From assembly GCF_030297135.1 (NCBI RefSeq), contig NZ_AP028065.1, positions 2,108,001 to 2,172,000 on the forward strand: 64,000 bases of DNA, written 5' to 3'. This document shows positions 17,338-26,604 of this stretch, piece after piece (within the stretch, counting starts at the first letter, position 1; every line of letters begins with the position of its first letter). Position numbers and translations under genes: made by a program. Under the pieces are notes generated by a model that saw only the letters and a program-made list of their open reading frames with translations, made no database searches and was not told where the DNA came from. This DNA comes from Pseudoalteromonas apostichopi (GTDB taxonomy: Bacteria; Pseudomonadota; Gammaproteobacteria; Enterobacterales; Alteromonadaceae).

Positions 17338-18626
17338 TACGTCTCCATTTGTTCTGGCTTTTCTAAGCGAATTTGACCAGTAAGCAATGCCTGCATCATG
17401 CCTTGTTTTAGCTTTTTATTCTTTTCTAACTTATTACTTAAAGCTAGAATCTCGCAGTCAATATCTCTGAGAGCATCGACAACTTGTCTCTGCATTGTTT
17501 CACAAGGGTATGGGATCAATATATCCTTCAATGTATTTTTAGATACACCATAAACTTTTAAACCTGTCGCTTTCTGATTTAACTGAGATTTGACATACAC
17601 TATTTCATGAATAAAACCTTTGAAACCATCAATAAAATGGTCACCTTTAGGTCTCATTAAAAAAGTATGTAACCCGGCAATAACTACCTTTTCACCGACA
17701 CCCGAAACTTCAAAGCTCTTACCAATTCCGTCGTAATCCTCAGAGGCGTCAGCCATGATCAGATCTCCATCTTTCAACTTGGCATAAGCTGCTACTTTAT
17801 CTATGTCTAGTGCAGGTACAGGTTCACTGTTTAGGTCAACATGAGTGCCAAACTTAGTATGAATATCGCCATAATGGATATATAAAGCACCATCACCACC
17901 TAAATCAGAACGCGAATATGTGGCAGTAGATAAGAAAGTAAATGCTTCGTCATAACTTACTTGGCTCCAACCATCCTTCAGCTCACCATCCTCATCAAAT
18001 GGATTTAATAACTTTTGCATGGCACCTAGTTTGATTAGCTGCTTTTTCTCGATTAACTTTTCAAGCGAGTGAACCAACTCATCCATATCTGTTAAAGCTT
18101 TTGCAATTGCCGATTGTTCACTTTTAGTTGGGGGGAGTGGTATATCAAATTCTCGAATCTCTTCAAGATGTAAATTAGTGACTGTACCTTGTTTTGAACG
18201 CCGGCTAATTTGATCAGAAATTATGTTCGAACGAAACACTTGCTCTAAGAAGTTGACGTCTACTTTACTCTTTCGAACTTTTATAAGAGCTAAACTAACA
18301 AATATTGAAAATTCCCAATCCCAGTCAACCACCTTAGATATGCCAATCGTGCCATTTTTTGAGAGCAGTAAATCACCATGTTCTGGCTTTGCACGTTTAA
18401 TGAGTTCACGATGTTCCTCTATGGAAATAAACTTAAGCTTTTCCGTATCAATAACATTGCTCTGAATATCTGTGACTCTCAAAAATGGTATGCCATAACT
18501 GGTATACTTTGGTGTATGGTGAGTTCCATCAATTATTACAGCAGTAAGTTCTTCTAACTTTTTGTCACTCCAGTCTGATGGAATAATACCCGCATCTGTA
18601 TATTTGTAACCCTTTTTTAGTTCCAT
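17337..18626 (-). CDS. hsdS: Type I restriction-modification specificity subunit
   Basis: 429 residues with the usual two-repeat architecture: target recognition domain 1 (about 1-150), a helical spacer (PLPPTKSEQSAIAKALTDMDE onward), domain 2 (about 215-380) and a C-terminal helix (QVVDALRDIDCEILALSNKL) that mirrors the first spacer. The two helices hold the two half-site readers apart and dock HsdM. The recognition sequence cannot be read from the protein. It overlaps the end of hsdM by 10 nt and the start of hsdR by 1 nt. TRD swapping is common in such genes, but no second hsdS fragment is present here. Confidence 0.93.
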   Translation of the reverse strand: MELKKGYKYTDAGIIPSDWSDKKLEELTAVIIDGTHHTPKYTSYGIPFLRVTDIQSNVIDTEKLKFISIEEHRELIKRAKPEHGDLLLSKNGTIGISKVVDWDWEFSIFVSLALIKVRKSKVDVNFLEQVFRSNIISDQISRRSKQGTVTNLHLEEIREFDIPLPPTKSEQSAIAKALTDMDELVHSLEKLIEKKQLIKLGAMQKLLNPFDEDGELKDGWSQVSYDEAFTFLSTATYSRSDLGGDGALYIHYGDIHTKFGTHVDLNSEPVPALDIDKVAAYAKLKDGDLIMADASEDYDGIGKSFEVSGVGEKVVIAGLHTFLMRPKGDHFIDGFKGFIHEIVYVKSQLNQKATGLKVYGVSKNTLKDILIPYPCETMQRQVVDALRDIDCEILALSNKLEKNKKLKQGMMQALLTGQIRLEKPEQMET

Positions 18627-21382
18627 ACAAACCCCATCTTATGCAAGTGACCAGCGACAGCATCCTCTAGCACTTTAACTTGCTTAGTTTGCGCAGGCAT
18701 AGCACTTTCATAGCGTTCTGCTAACTCCTTGATGCGGTTAGTCAAGCGTTCACTTAAGCGGTCCAGCTCACTATGAACATCACTATCAATAGTTGCCAAC
18801 CACTTATCTTCGACCACCAGTTGCTTGATTTGCTCTTCATCTAAAGTAGGGTAAAACTCAAGTAAGACTTCATCTAACGCAAGCTCTTTTTCCTTAACCG
18901 CTTTTTTCGTCGCAGCTATTTGTTCTGTTAAGCTAAGGTATTGCTGTAGAATCTTTATCTCAGTCATAAATTCAGCATCAGGTGTTTGAACTAGCGCCTT
19001 TTCTACAAGAGCTAAAATAGGAACCTGCATGACTTTAATATCTTTTTTGCCCTGTTTAATAGACTTATCTAATCCTAAATACCGCTCAATTACTGCAAAT
19101 TCTTCGGATTCAAAAGTTATTCCTTCGATACGATCTTTTATTGCCTTTTGTGTCACATTGCCTTTAGCATTCTTCAAATTGCTCAGCCATGGGCTGTGTT
19201 TTAGTTCGGTAAGCTGTTGCTCCTGTTTCGCTACTGTACTGCACAACGCCTTATAGGTAACGTAACTGGTGTGTTCTAAACTTTCCCAGGCTAGGTCAAT
19301 ATAATCCTGCAACGCTACGTTAGCTTCTGCTTTAGTACCAACACCGTTAAGGGCACCTTCTTCGCCACTATGCTTTTCGACCAATTCATCTAACAAACTT
19401 TGTTCAGTTTCTTGCTGTGTCTTCAGCGCATTGATGTGTTGTTGCTCTTCCGCAAAATAACGGTTAATCACTAAGTATTTAGGCACTAAATCACAAGTCC
19501 AGCCTTTATCTACGGTTTTAGTTACTTCTCCTTTTTTATTCTTTTTCTCTTCCTCAATACGATAAGTTGACGCTTGCCAACCACCACCAACTTCTAGCGG
19601 TGCTGCTATCAGGTAACAATCATCCTGCATGATTTCATACCAATAGTTCATTAGGTGTTGATAGACATCATACTTATCAACTAATGGCCTATCGGTGTAA
19701 CTCTCTAGCAAATCCTCAGAAATATCATAGATCACATCTTTGGGATGGCATCCCGGTTGCATAGCTTTAAGGAACTTTTGGGTATTTTCACGCCAACTTC
19801 CAAAGACCGAATTCATTTGCGCAGTAAAAGCCTTAAACTCAGCATGTTCAAATATTGCTTGCTTAATTTCTAGCGTCCCTACCTGTAATGCCAAGTAGCT
19901 ATCACTTCGCTCGGCATTGCTAAATAATGCGCGACGTAATTCGGGAAAAACTTCCCAGTATGGTTTTAGACTAGACTCTTCACCATCCACGTCTACTTTA
20001 GGTATATCCCCCAACAAATGTGCTTCAATATCTTGAATATCTTCAGTTACAGAACCATCGATATAACGAGGAATGTTGAGGTTAAATTCGTTCTTTTCGA
20101 TCTCGGTAAACGAAACCATTTTACTGTAGCCTGGAATAACAAGCTGTTTGTTGAAGACGTCTACAATGCGATGAATATCCATTTCACGAAGACGGTTTTT
20201 GTTTCCGTCTTTGATGAAGCCTTTACCTGCATCAATTATAAAAATACCTTTACGAGCATTAGCTGCTTCTTTATCAATTAAAATAATACATGCAGGGATG
20301 CCAGTACCGTAGAAAAGGTTAGCGGGTAAACCAATGATGCCCTTGATATAGCCTTTTCGAATTAACGCCTCACGTATATCGGCTTCAGTCTTACCGCGAA
20401 ATAATACGCCGTGTGGTAAAATACATGCGCCTTTACCTTGACTTCTTAGACTTCGGATAATGTGTAGCAGGTATGCATAGTCACCGTTCTTATTCGGTGG
20501 AACACCATAACTTTCGAACCGATCGTATGGGTCTTTTTCGGTGTCAACACCATTACCCCAGCGTTTATCACTGAATGGAGGGTTTGCAACAACAAAATCA
20601 AACTGCTTCATTTGATCTTCATCTTCAGGAAAACGAGGGTTGGCTAAAGTATTTCCTTGCTTTATCTCTGCAGTAGGGTTGTTATGCAGGATCATGTTCA
20701 TGTGTGCCAAGGCACTTGTCGCATTGTCTTTTTCCTGACCATACAAAGTTACAGCCGTTTTAGCCTCATCTGCAACTTTCAACAATAAGGAACCTGAGCC
20801 ACACGTAGGGTCATAAACAGTGGTAATTGCGGAAGTACTCGCCTTATCAATACCAATAATTTTAGCCATGATCCGACTGACTTCTGCAGGAGTGTAGAAC
20901 TGACCCTTACTCTTTCCAGATTCAGTTGCAAAGTGACGCATTAAATACTCATAAGCGTCACCTAAGATATCATCCCCTTCGGCTCGATTCTTACTAAAAT
21001 CTAACGCCTTGTTTTCAAAAATGGCTACTAGGTTAGTTAGGCGTTCGACTTTTTCTTTTGCATTTCCAAGTTTTTCTACATCATCAAAATCAGGCAATGC
21101 TGTTCGAGAAAGCTTATTGGCATTTGCAAGTGGAGCGACGATTTTCTTGTTGATATCATCACCAATAGTCGGTTTACCCTTAAGTGCTACCATATCAGCG
21201 AAGCTTGCACCTTCCGGTATAGTAATAGGGGCGAAAGGTTGGCCTGAGTACTTATCACTGATGTATTTCACAAACAGCATAAAAAGCACATAGTCTTTAT
21301 ACTGACTTGCATCCATGCCCCCCCTGAGCTCATCGCAGCTGGCCCATAGCGATGAATATAGTTCTGATTTTTTAATTGCCAT
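18617..21382 (-). CDS. hsdM: Type I restriction-modification methyltransferase subunit
   Basis: N6-adenine methyltransferase of the type I complex, 921 residues from the ATG at 21382 (MAIKKSELYSSLWASCDELR). An HsdM_N helical domain comes first. SAM motif I is DPTCGSGS (about 191-197) and the catalytic motif IV is NPPF (267-270). It is much longer than the classic enzyme of about 500-530 residues: roughly 400 extra C-terminal residues are helical and charged, with likely coiled coils (KTQQETEQSLLDELVEKH). Such long HsdM forms occur with separate HsdS, as here. In-frame sequence upstream of 21382 lacks family resemblance. Confidence 0.93.
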   Translation of the reverse strand: MAIKKSELYSSLWASCDELRGGMDASQYKDYVLFMLFVKYISDKYSGQPFAPITIPEGASFADMVALKGKPTIGDDINKKIVAPLANANKLSRTALPDFDDVEKLGNAKEKVERLTNLVAIFENKALDFSKNRAEGDDILGDAYEYLMRHFATESGKSKGQFYTPAEVSRIMAKIIGIDKASTSAITTVYDPTCGSGSLLLKVADEAKTAVTLYGQEKDNATSALAHMNMILHNNPTAEIKQGNTLANPRFPEDEDQMKQFDFVVANPPFSDKRWGNGVDTEKDPYDRFESYGVPPNKNGDYAYLLHIIRSLRSQGKGACILPHGVLFRGKTEADIREALIRKGYIKGIIGLPANLFYGTGIPACIILIDKEAANARKGIFIIDAGKGFIKDGNKNRLREMDIHRIVDVFNKQLVIPGYSKMVSFTEIEKNEFNLNIPRYIDGSVTEDIQDIEAHLLGDIPKVDVDGEESSLKPYWEVFPELRRALFSNAERSDSYLALQVGTLEIKQAIFEHAEFKAFTAQMNSVFGSWRENTQKFLKAMQPGCHPKDVIYDISEDLLESYTDRPLVDKYDVYQHLMNYWYEIMQDDCYLIAAPLEVGGGWQASTYRIEEEKKNKKGEVTKTVDKGWTCDLVPKYLVINRYFAEEQQHINALKTQQETEQSLLDELVEKHSGEEGALNGVGTKAEANVALQDYIDLAWESLEHTSYVTYKALCSTVAKQEQQLTELKHSPWLSNLKNAKGNVTQKAIKDRIEGITFESEEFAVIERYLGLDKSIKQGKKDIKVMQVPILALVEKALVQTPDAEFMTEIKILQQYLSLTEQIAATKKAVKEKELALDEVLLEFYPTLDEEQIKQLVVEDKWLATIDSDVHSELDRLSERLTNRIKELAERYESAMPAQTKQVKVLEDAVAGHLHKMGFVWN

Positions 21383-21413
21383 TATAATTCCATAAAAGTT
21401 TGTAATTCGAAGA

Positions 21414-21653
21414 TTATATTTTGCTAACGTCCAAGCCCGCACTTTTTAGCCTGTTAGTTAAGTTCCTCATTTTGCTAAACTCTGTTCCTAAACTAGGTTG
21501 AAGCCCAACACCCTGACAAAACTCTTTTGCAGTAATGTTTTTTAATTCATCTGCAAATTTAATCATTTGAAGGTGTAACTCCATTGTGTATTGATTTCTC
21601 GGAGAACTAGCTAGAACCTGCTTGATTTCCTCAAATATTTCAATTTCAGACAT
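21414..21653 (-). CDS. Small helical protein leading the hsd operon, possible regulator
   Basis: 79 residues from the ATG at 21653, preceded by AAGGGG. All-helical in appearance: MSEIEIFEEIKQVLASSPRN, then a stretch ending KFADELKNI, then TAKEFCQGVGLQPSLGTEF, whose AKEFCQGVGL part has the spacing of a helix-turn-helix, and finally KMRNLTNRLKSAGLD. It lies 31 bp upstream of hsdM in the same direction. The likely role is control of the hsd operon, but this is inference from position and shape; I do not know a named family for it. In-frame sequence upstream adds 20 residues without a good start. Confidence 0.6.
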   Translation of the reverse strand: MSEIEIFEEIKQVLASSPRNQYTMELHLQMIKFADELKNITAKEFCQGVGLQPSLGTEFSKMRNLTNRLKSAGLDVSKI

Positions 21654-21814
21654 AAACAGCCCCTTCTTATATAATTTAGCTAATTTAGCTAAATCACAAT
21701 TTAAACACAACAAATTTCATCCGTAATTGTAAATTTTACATGTAGTTATTCTTTGAGAAGTACATCTCTTGATGATATAAATAAGAAAACTTTTATACTA
21801 AACAAGAGTGTACA

Positions 21815-23200
21815 TTGAAGTTACAAGGACTTAACCTGGCCAGCCATGATGTTTTCGGTGATATTGAAATTCCACTTGCTAGGAAAACAAAAGAAAAAGG
21901 AAATTTTAAGACTGTAGTCATTGGACCCAATGGAACGGGGAAAAGCAACTTGTTGCGCTGTATAGCAGACGCCCTCACCATCGAATTTTCAGAAGATAAA
22001 ACCAAGTCTAAAAAAGATATTGATTATGAATATGAGATGAATCTATATTCAGATAATAACGTCATATCTATAAATTCAGATAGCAAGCAAGTTTCCCTTC
22101 CTATAGCCAAATTACTTGCTGTTACCAGCACTCCTCAAGATAGATTTCCATTTGTCTCAAAAAAAGGGGTGAGAAAGTCAGAAGAGTATGTCTACTTAGG
22201 ACTCAAAACTGCATCAAACAACATTTTCTTTTCGAATCTAAGAGAAGAGTTATTGCTTCACCTCTTTACTATATACAAAGATAAAACTAAAACCCTTTCG
22301 GCAGCCAATGTATTACAAACGCTTAATTTCTCAGAAAACTTCAAAGCTATCCTTACGAAAGGAAGAGCTTTCAGCGATTTTAAAACGTTATTGTTTGGTG
22401 ACGAAAGTAGTAGAGAAGCAAGCGATAAATTTGAAACTATTTTTGATAATACTTTTTATAGTAAAAGCAAAGATATCATCTCGAGGGTAGTACGTGAATT
22501 AGAAAACAACAAAAACAACTATCCAATTGACGTAAAGCTGGAAGACCGCACTCAATTTAGTCTAAAAGTAACCTTTCTAGATGTTATTGAGAAACTGTTA
22601 AACCTCAATATTTTATCAGTATCAGAGTTAGCACTGTTTTCTTCCAATGGACATGACATGAATCAAGCCAGCTCTGGTGAATATAACATATTGAAAATAT
22701 TTTTATCCATCATTGCCAATATAGAAAACAACTCGGTTATCTTAATTGATGAACCTGAAATTAGCCTACATCCTAATTGGCAAATGGATTTCATTTCGAT
22801 ATTGGATCTAGCTTTATCTAAATACACTAATTGTCATTCGATTATTGCTACGCATTCGCATTTTTTAATCTCTAATGTTAATGCCGAAGAGTCGATGATA
22901 CTGAATATGTCACCAAGTTCGCACTCTAGGAAAGTTCAAATAGAGGAGTTAGAAATAGATCCCTTTGGTTGGTCTCCTGAAAACATACTTTACAGAGTTT
23001 TCGGGGTAACAGCTTTAAGAAACAAGTACTTTGAATTAGATCTTCGAATAATAATTGATTATGTTGCATCACCAAAAGATGATCATGCAGATTTCATCGA
23101 TGCAATACGGAGGGTTAGAAGATTTAATATAGGAGATAAAGATCCTCTTTTTCCAATCATTTCTAAAGCAAATAAATTATATGAAGAACTAGAGGATTAA
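21815..23200 (+). CDS. AAA/ABC-type ATPase, PtuA-like (Septu defence)
   Basis: 461 residues, soluble. SMC/RecF-like ABC ATPase: Walker A GPNGTGKSN (37-45), a signature-like QASSGEYNIL (about 285-294), Walker B ILIDEPEISLHP (about 308-319) and switch histidine IATHSHFL (about 345). Between Walker A and the signature lies a long helical insertion, as in OLD-like and PtuA ATPases. The start is TTG at 21815, the only candidate before conserved sequence. The next gene, 1 bp away, encodes an HNH nuclease; that pairing defines Septu (PtuA ATPase plus PtuB nuclease). No reverse transcriptase or msr/msd is seen, so it is not a retron Ec78-type module. Confidence 0.75.
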   Translation: MKLQGLNLASHDVFGDIEIPLARKTKEKGNFKTVVIGPNGTGKSNLLRCIADALTIEFSEDKTKSKKDIDYEYEMNLYSDNNVISINSDSKQVSLPIAKLLAVTSTPQDRFPFVSKKGVRKSEEYVYLGLKTASNNIFFSNLREELLLHLFTIYKDKTKTLSAANVLQTLNFSENFKAILTKGRAFSDFKTLLFGDESSREASDKFETIFDNTFYSKSKDIISRVVRELENNKNNYPIDVKLEDRTQFSLKVTFLDVIEKLLNLNILSVSELALFSSNGHDMNQASSGEYNILKIFLSIIANIENNSVILIDEPEISLHPNWQMDFISILDLALSKYTNCHSIIATHSHFLISNVNAEESMILNMSPSSHSRKVQIEELEIDPFGWSPENILYRVFGVTALRNKYFELDLRIIIDYVASPKDDHADFIDAIRRVRRFNIGDKDPLFPIISKANKLYEELED

Positions 23201-23201
23201 T

Positions 23202-23876
23202 ATGCGCGATATTTTTAATATGATCGACATATTGCCACGATCAATAACCTATACAGCAATTGAACAGAATTGGGTTGATACTTTGATAAACTCCAACCTT
23301 ACTCACCAAGAGATTTGGAGCGGATCTGTAAATTCGACAGGTGTTCGCAGAAAAGACAGAGACGCTTTAATTACCAAGATTAAAATTGAACTAGAGCAAA
23401 TCCAAAATGGATACTGCTATTACTGCGGTTTCAAATTTACCTATAGATTAGGAGAAAAAGCATCCCGTAAAATTCAAAGGGAGCACATTGCACCTAAAAG
23501 TAGGTATAAAGAATTTACTTTTGAAGCTGAAAATTTAGTATTAGCCTGTGATCTTTGTAATAGCACTGATTATAAAGGTGATATCAATACTATTTTAGCC
23601 TATTCAAATAATTATAACGCATGTACATTTAATATAATCCACCCTTATTTGGACCACAGACAGCGATACCTTTCTTTGGATGAGAGTGGTTTACTGTGTG
23701 TATTGAGAAGCTCAAATAAGGGAAAAAATACGGTAGAATTATTTGGTTTAAACGAAAAATTTCACGTCGAGAATAGAGCTATGCATACAATTTGTAGTAA
23801 ATACAACGTTGATAGTGTAACAGAGCTGCTTTTACAAGCTCAATTGGCTAAAAATACTAGCATTAGCCAAATATAA
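23202..23876 (+). CDS. HNH endonuclease, PtuB-like (Septu defence)
   Basis: 224 residues. A zinc-stabilised HNH motif spans residues 72-119: CYYC (C72, C75), REHIAPKSR with the catalytic His95, EAENLVLAC with Asn111, and CDLCN (C116, C119). The N-terminus is helical and the C-terminus (LFGLNEKFHVENRAMHT) fits PtuB-like proteins. It begins 1 bp after the ATPase gene stop, so the two are one operon. In Septu the ATPase forms a complex with PtuB and restrains the nuclease until phage infection. Function here is inferred from that pairing; a restriction-like McrA role is the alternative. Confidence 0.75.
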   Translation: MRDIFNMIDILPRSITYTAIEQNWVDTLINSNLTHQEIWSGSVNSTGVRRKDRDALITKIKIELEQIQNGYCYYCGFKFTYRLGEKASRKIQREHIAPKSRYKEFTFEAENLVLACDLCNSTDYKGDINTILAYSNNYNACTFNIIHPYLDHRQRYLSLDESGLLCVLRSSNKGKNTVELFGLNEKFHVENRAMHTICSKYNVDSVTELLLQAQLAKNTSISQI

Positions 23877-24041
23877 GCAAGAAGTTATTAACTAGCAACG
23901 AGTAATTTTCTTTTAATTATTCAACATGAGGAATTTCAACCGTACTGAGTATTAATAATACAGCTAAATATCTCGGTAAAAAAAGCCTCATGAACACGAC
24001 GACCCGACGTAACAACCGTCAGGTCGACGATTCAAGCCAAA

Positions 24042-25289
24042 TCAACTTTCGGTAGACTCAATAGCTTTCATACCCAGAGTAATTCTCCTATTTTTACCGC
24101 GTTCTCCCAACACCAAGATCACCCCCTGTGCCTCAAGTGACTTTTCTATAGCTGGTAGTCGCTTACCTAGAGAAATAGGCGTTTGTGGCCAATGTTTTGT
24201 GCTTCGTAATACATTTGGCCTTTGACCTTCGGAAAGCGCTAGAAGTAGACGAGAAGGAGTTCCTACCCATAGATCAGGTTCCTTGTGTTTTGCTGCAAAC
24301 TCCAACACAGCATTAGATAATGGGTCCTCAATTAATGCTTCCAGCATACTGGTATTGATATTATCCAAATATGCCTTTTGTAGCACTCCAGGCTCTAGAG
24401 CGAGGCAAATTTCCATTGCTGCTAACCAGCGCGAGAACTGCATCATACGAGATGCATGACACACATCTACATCATCAATTACAGCTAATATATCAGCAAT
24501 CAACTGCAGTAACCCCGTAAAGATGATGGATTTCTCAGCCATTATTTCCTTGCTCAAGGTCATTTCATCTTTCCGCTCTTCTTCAGGCATCGGTTCCAAT
24601 TGAAAAGTCAGGGTGCGTGTAGCACAGTCACCTTCTTTAATCAGTGGGTGAATAGAATTGAGTACCGTGGGCCCTAAAAGAGACAAGGTAAACTCCTGAG
24701 CATTGGTATATAAAGCGCGACCACTTATAGCGCCTCCTGTTGCAGCATTACAGGGATGATCTGACCAATTGGAGTCGAATTCACGGATGTTATCGTAGAT
24801 CAGCAAGTGTGCATTTTGCCGTGATATTGCCATATCGTTGACCGTTTTAGTAAAAATACCGATAGGGTTTGTAACCGGATCGACAAAAGTCCTCAGAATA
24901 GTCTTACAGAAAAAGCTTTTTCCCGCGCCCGGACTCGCAATTATCACTAGTATGGGGAAACCAGCATGCTTGTGCTTCGGCGTCGCTAAGGTATAAGTCA
25001 TCCACCCGATCAACAGGTAAAAGTCTATATCAGTTAATCTGACGTACTTTTCGAGTAGTGTGAAATCATCTTCTTCTGCAACGCTAGGCAGTGCCAGAGA
25101 GTTCTCCATTCGTTGATATATACATTCAGAGCCACTAGTAATCTCGAATACTTCGCCATTTTCAACACGGATCCGAGTACCATCATTGTCGCAAACATCG
25201 ATTTCAATTCCGCCACTATCAAGTGGTGCGACCCGCTTGTAGATATCTAAGTCTGCTTCACCATCAAACTCTGCAATCGCTGATAACAT
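24042..25289 (-). pseudogene. Remnant of a phage/plasmid-type helicase ATPase, 5' truncated
   Basis: 415 codons from ATG 25289. Contains Walker A ASPGAGKSF, a Walker B-like LLIYDNI, ATGGAISGRALYTNAQE and TLTFQLEPMPEEER. This order is typical of D5/SF3-like NTPases found in prophages, satellites and integrative elements, often fused to a primase. The frame stays open upstream of the ATG for 30 more codons (including KGDDVKEAIAM), with no start codon before a stop near 25379, so the original N-terminal part has been lost. It is unclear whether the fragment is expressed. It is probably the replication remnant of the element that brought the defence genes. Confidence 0.6.
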
Positions 25290-25317
25290 AGCGATTGCTT
25301 CTTTTACGTCATCACCT

Positions 25318-25650
25318 TTGAGAAAGTCATATGTGCAAAAAAGACATCTATTCGAGCCATCTTTCCTGCTATCTAGCCAAGCCCATCAAAGCTTGAGTAG
25401 TGCTTCCAAGATAAACATTAGACTTGAGACAGAGGCAGAATGGAAAAAAGACAAATTTTTCACATCTGATGGGCTAGTGGCCGACGAATATGTAAAAGCA
25501 CTAACAACATTTCAGTTAATGTTAGGTCGCACACCTGATCAAGCTGCAAGCTTTGTTAGCTCTCTAACAGGGTATGAGCTGAATTACACACAGCTGCAAA
25601 AAGTGGACTATGGCGAGCATTTGCGAGTGCTTACTGGCTTAACCTGTTAG
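25318..25650 (+). pseudogene. Probable 3' fragment of an unknown gene
   Basis: A 110-codon open frame. Residues after about 30 (from SASKINIRLE through QLMLGRTPDQAASFV to the end) look like genuine protein, whereas the first third lies antisense to the helicase remnant and looks random. A recombination junction near 25380 probably joined the 3' end of this gene head to head with the truncated helicase. The gene is not recognised, and no ribosome binding site supports the nominal start. Confidence 0.4.
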
Positions 25651-26031
25651 TCTTTGAGAAAAGGTCGGGGAAATAGAAATGACTGGCTCAGTACTATCAC
25701 TGAAAACCTGAAAAGACCAAACTCCTTTTGTTGCATCATGTCTTGGAAGCGTTCCTTCCCCAAGGGCGCTATTTCATCCGGCAACGCTGACCTTTCCCCT
25801 AAATGGATTCTAGCGACTCCTAGCGAATCCAAGAGAAAATAAAATATGTGGGCATGAATGGCTGGCCGATCTTTGGCCGGTACAGGAGGAAAATTAAGTT
25901 TCTATAGTTGAACACTGAAAAAAAGAATATACATAGCCCGACCTGGCCTAACTTTCCATCATACTACGAAGGATAAGAAACTATAGGTTTCAAGTCGAAA
26001 AACGAGCCTTTGTAAAGTCTAAGTGAGCGAA
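25651..26031. other. Right end of the island, no supported gene
   Basis: About 380 bp between the gene fragment and attR. Two short overlapping open frames on opposite strands (25647-25842) look like chance. A small hairpin GGCTGGCCGATCTTTGGCCGG (25861-25881) is visible. Nothing else is recognised. Confidence 0.4.
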
Positions 26032-26084
26032 ACTCATAATCGTTAGGTCCCCAGTTTAAGTCTGGGAGGGGCCACCATTTTCTT
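26032..26084 (+). repeat. attR: partial tRNA-Ile2 copy, 53-bp direct repeat
   Basis: Second copy of the 53-bp repeat; it lacks the 5' half of the tRNA and has TTTAAG where the intact tRNA has TTCAAG. It is followed directly by native chromosomal sequence. Confidence 0.85.
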
Positions 26085-26140
26085 ACTGTAAAAATCCAAA
26101 ATTAAAGCTTTAAGCTGTTTTTATAGCTGCGCTCAATTTC

Positions 26141-26604
26141 TTTTTATCCTTAAAATTCAACCAAATAAAATTATTTTTAATTTTTTAAAAATATTTTGTC
26201 AGGTTTTTTGAGTTTGTCTCGTCTATAGCTGCAAATGACACGAAGTTGTTCTATTCGGTGGTAGCGATAGGCAGTGTCTTATGTATCTATTTTTACGAAA
26301 AGGACAAGCTCATGACGACTACAACATCAACTGTGAATACGCTAAAACTTGATTCAACGAATGCACCATTTAGTGATGCTGCTCTTTGGTTAAAAGAAGG
26401 TTGGGGGCTATTTAAAAAGGCGCCGTTTAAACTTTTCTTACTAATGACACTGTTCGCTATTTTGCCTGGGCTAGTGCAACTATTGCCAGCACCTATAGGT
26501 TTAACATTATCGAAATGGTTAGCGCCTATGTTAATGGCAACCGTGTGGCCTTTATTGTTTAACCTAAATAGTAATCAAGGCTTTTCATTTCGACACAATA
26601 CAAC
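26141..26604 (+). repeat. Right copy of the 464-bp direct duplication
   Basis: The chromosomal counterpart of 11398-11861. It contains the upstream region and first 98 codons of the intact membrane-protein gene. Confidence 0.85.
26197..26225 (+). promoter_or_regulatory. Candidate ECF sigma promoter of the membrane-protein/sigma operon
   Basis: TGTCAGG and CGTCTA separated by 16 bp resemble ECF-type -35 and -10 elements, 87 bp before the first gene of an operon whose second gene is an ECF sigma factor. Autoregulation is a common arrangement, but this is inference. The same site is duplicated at 11454-11482. Confidence 0.4.

Larger units (their letters stand above)
11273..26084. mobile_element. 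Genomic island in tRNA-Ile2 with RM and Septu-like defence genes
   Basis: A 14.8-kb insertion bounded by 53-bp direct repeats derived from the tRNA 3' end. It carries a tyrosine integrase next to the tRNA (pointing at it), a type I restriction-modification operon, a PtuA/PtuB-like pair and a truncated phage-type helicase gene. The integrase reading frame is broken, so self-excision is doubtful unless helped in trans. Unusually, the first 540 bp inside the left end duplicate the chromosomal sequence beyond the right end, including a gene start. No conjugation or replication module is intact. Confidence 0.85.

Noticed and set aside
21815..23876. Retron Ec78-type defence module
   Set aside because: The ATPase and HNH genes are present, but there is no reverse transcriptase or msr/msd region in the island.
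25647..25842. Two overlapping small open frames on opposite strands
   Set aside because: They overlap each other nearly fully, have no ribosome binding sites and no recognisable sequence.
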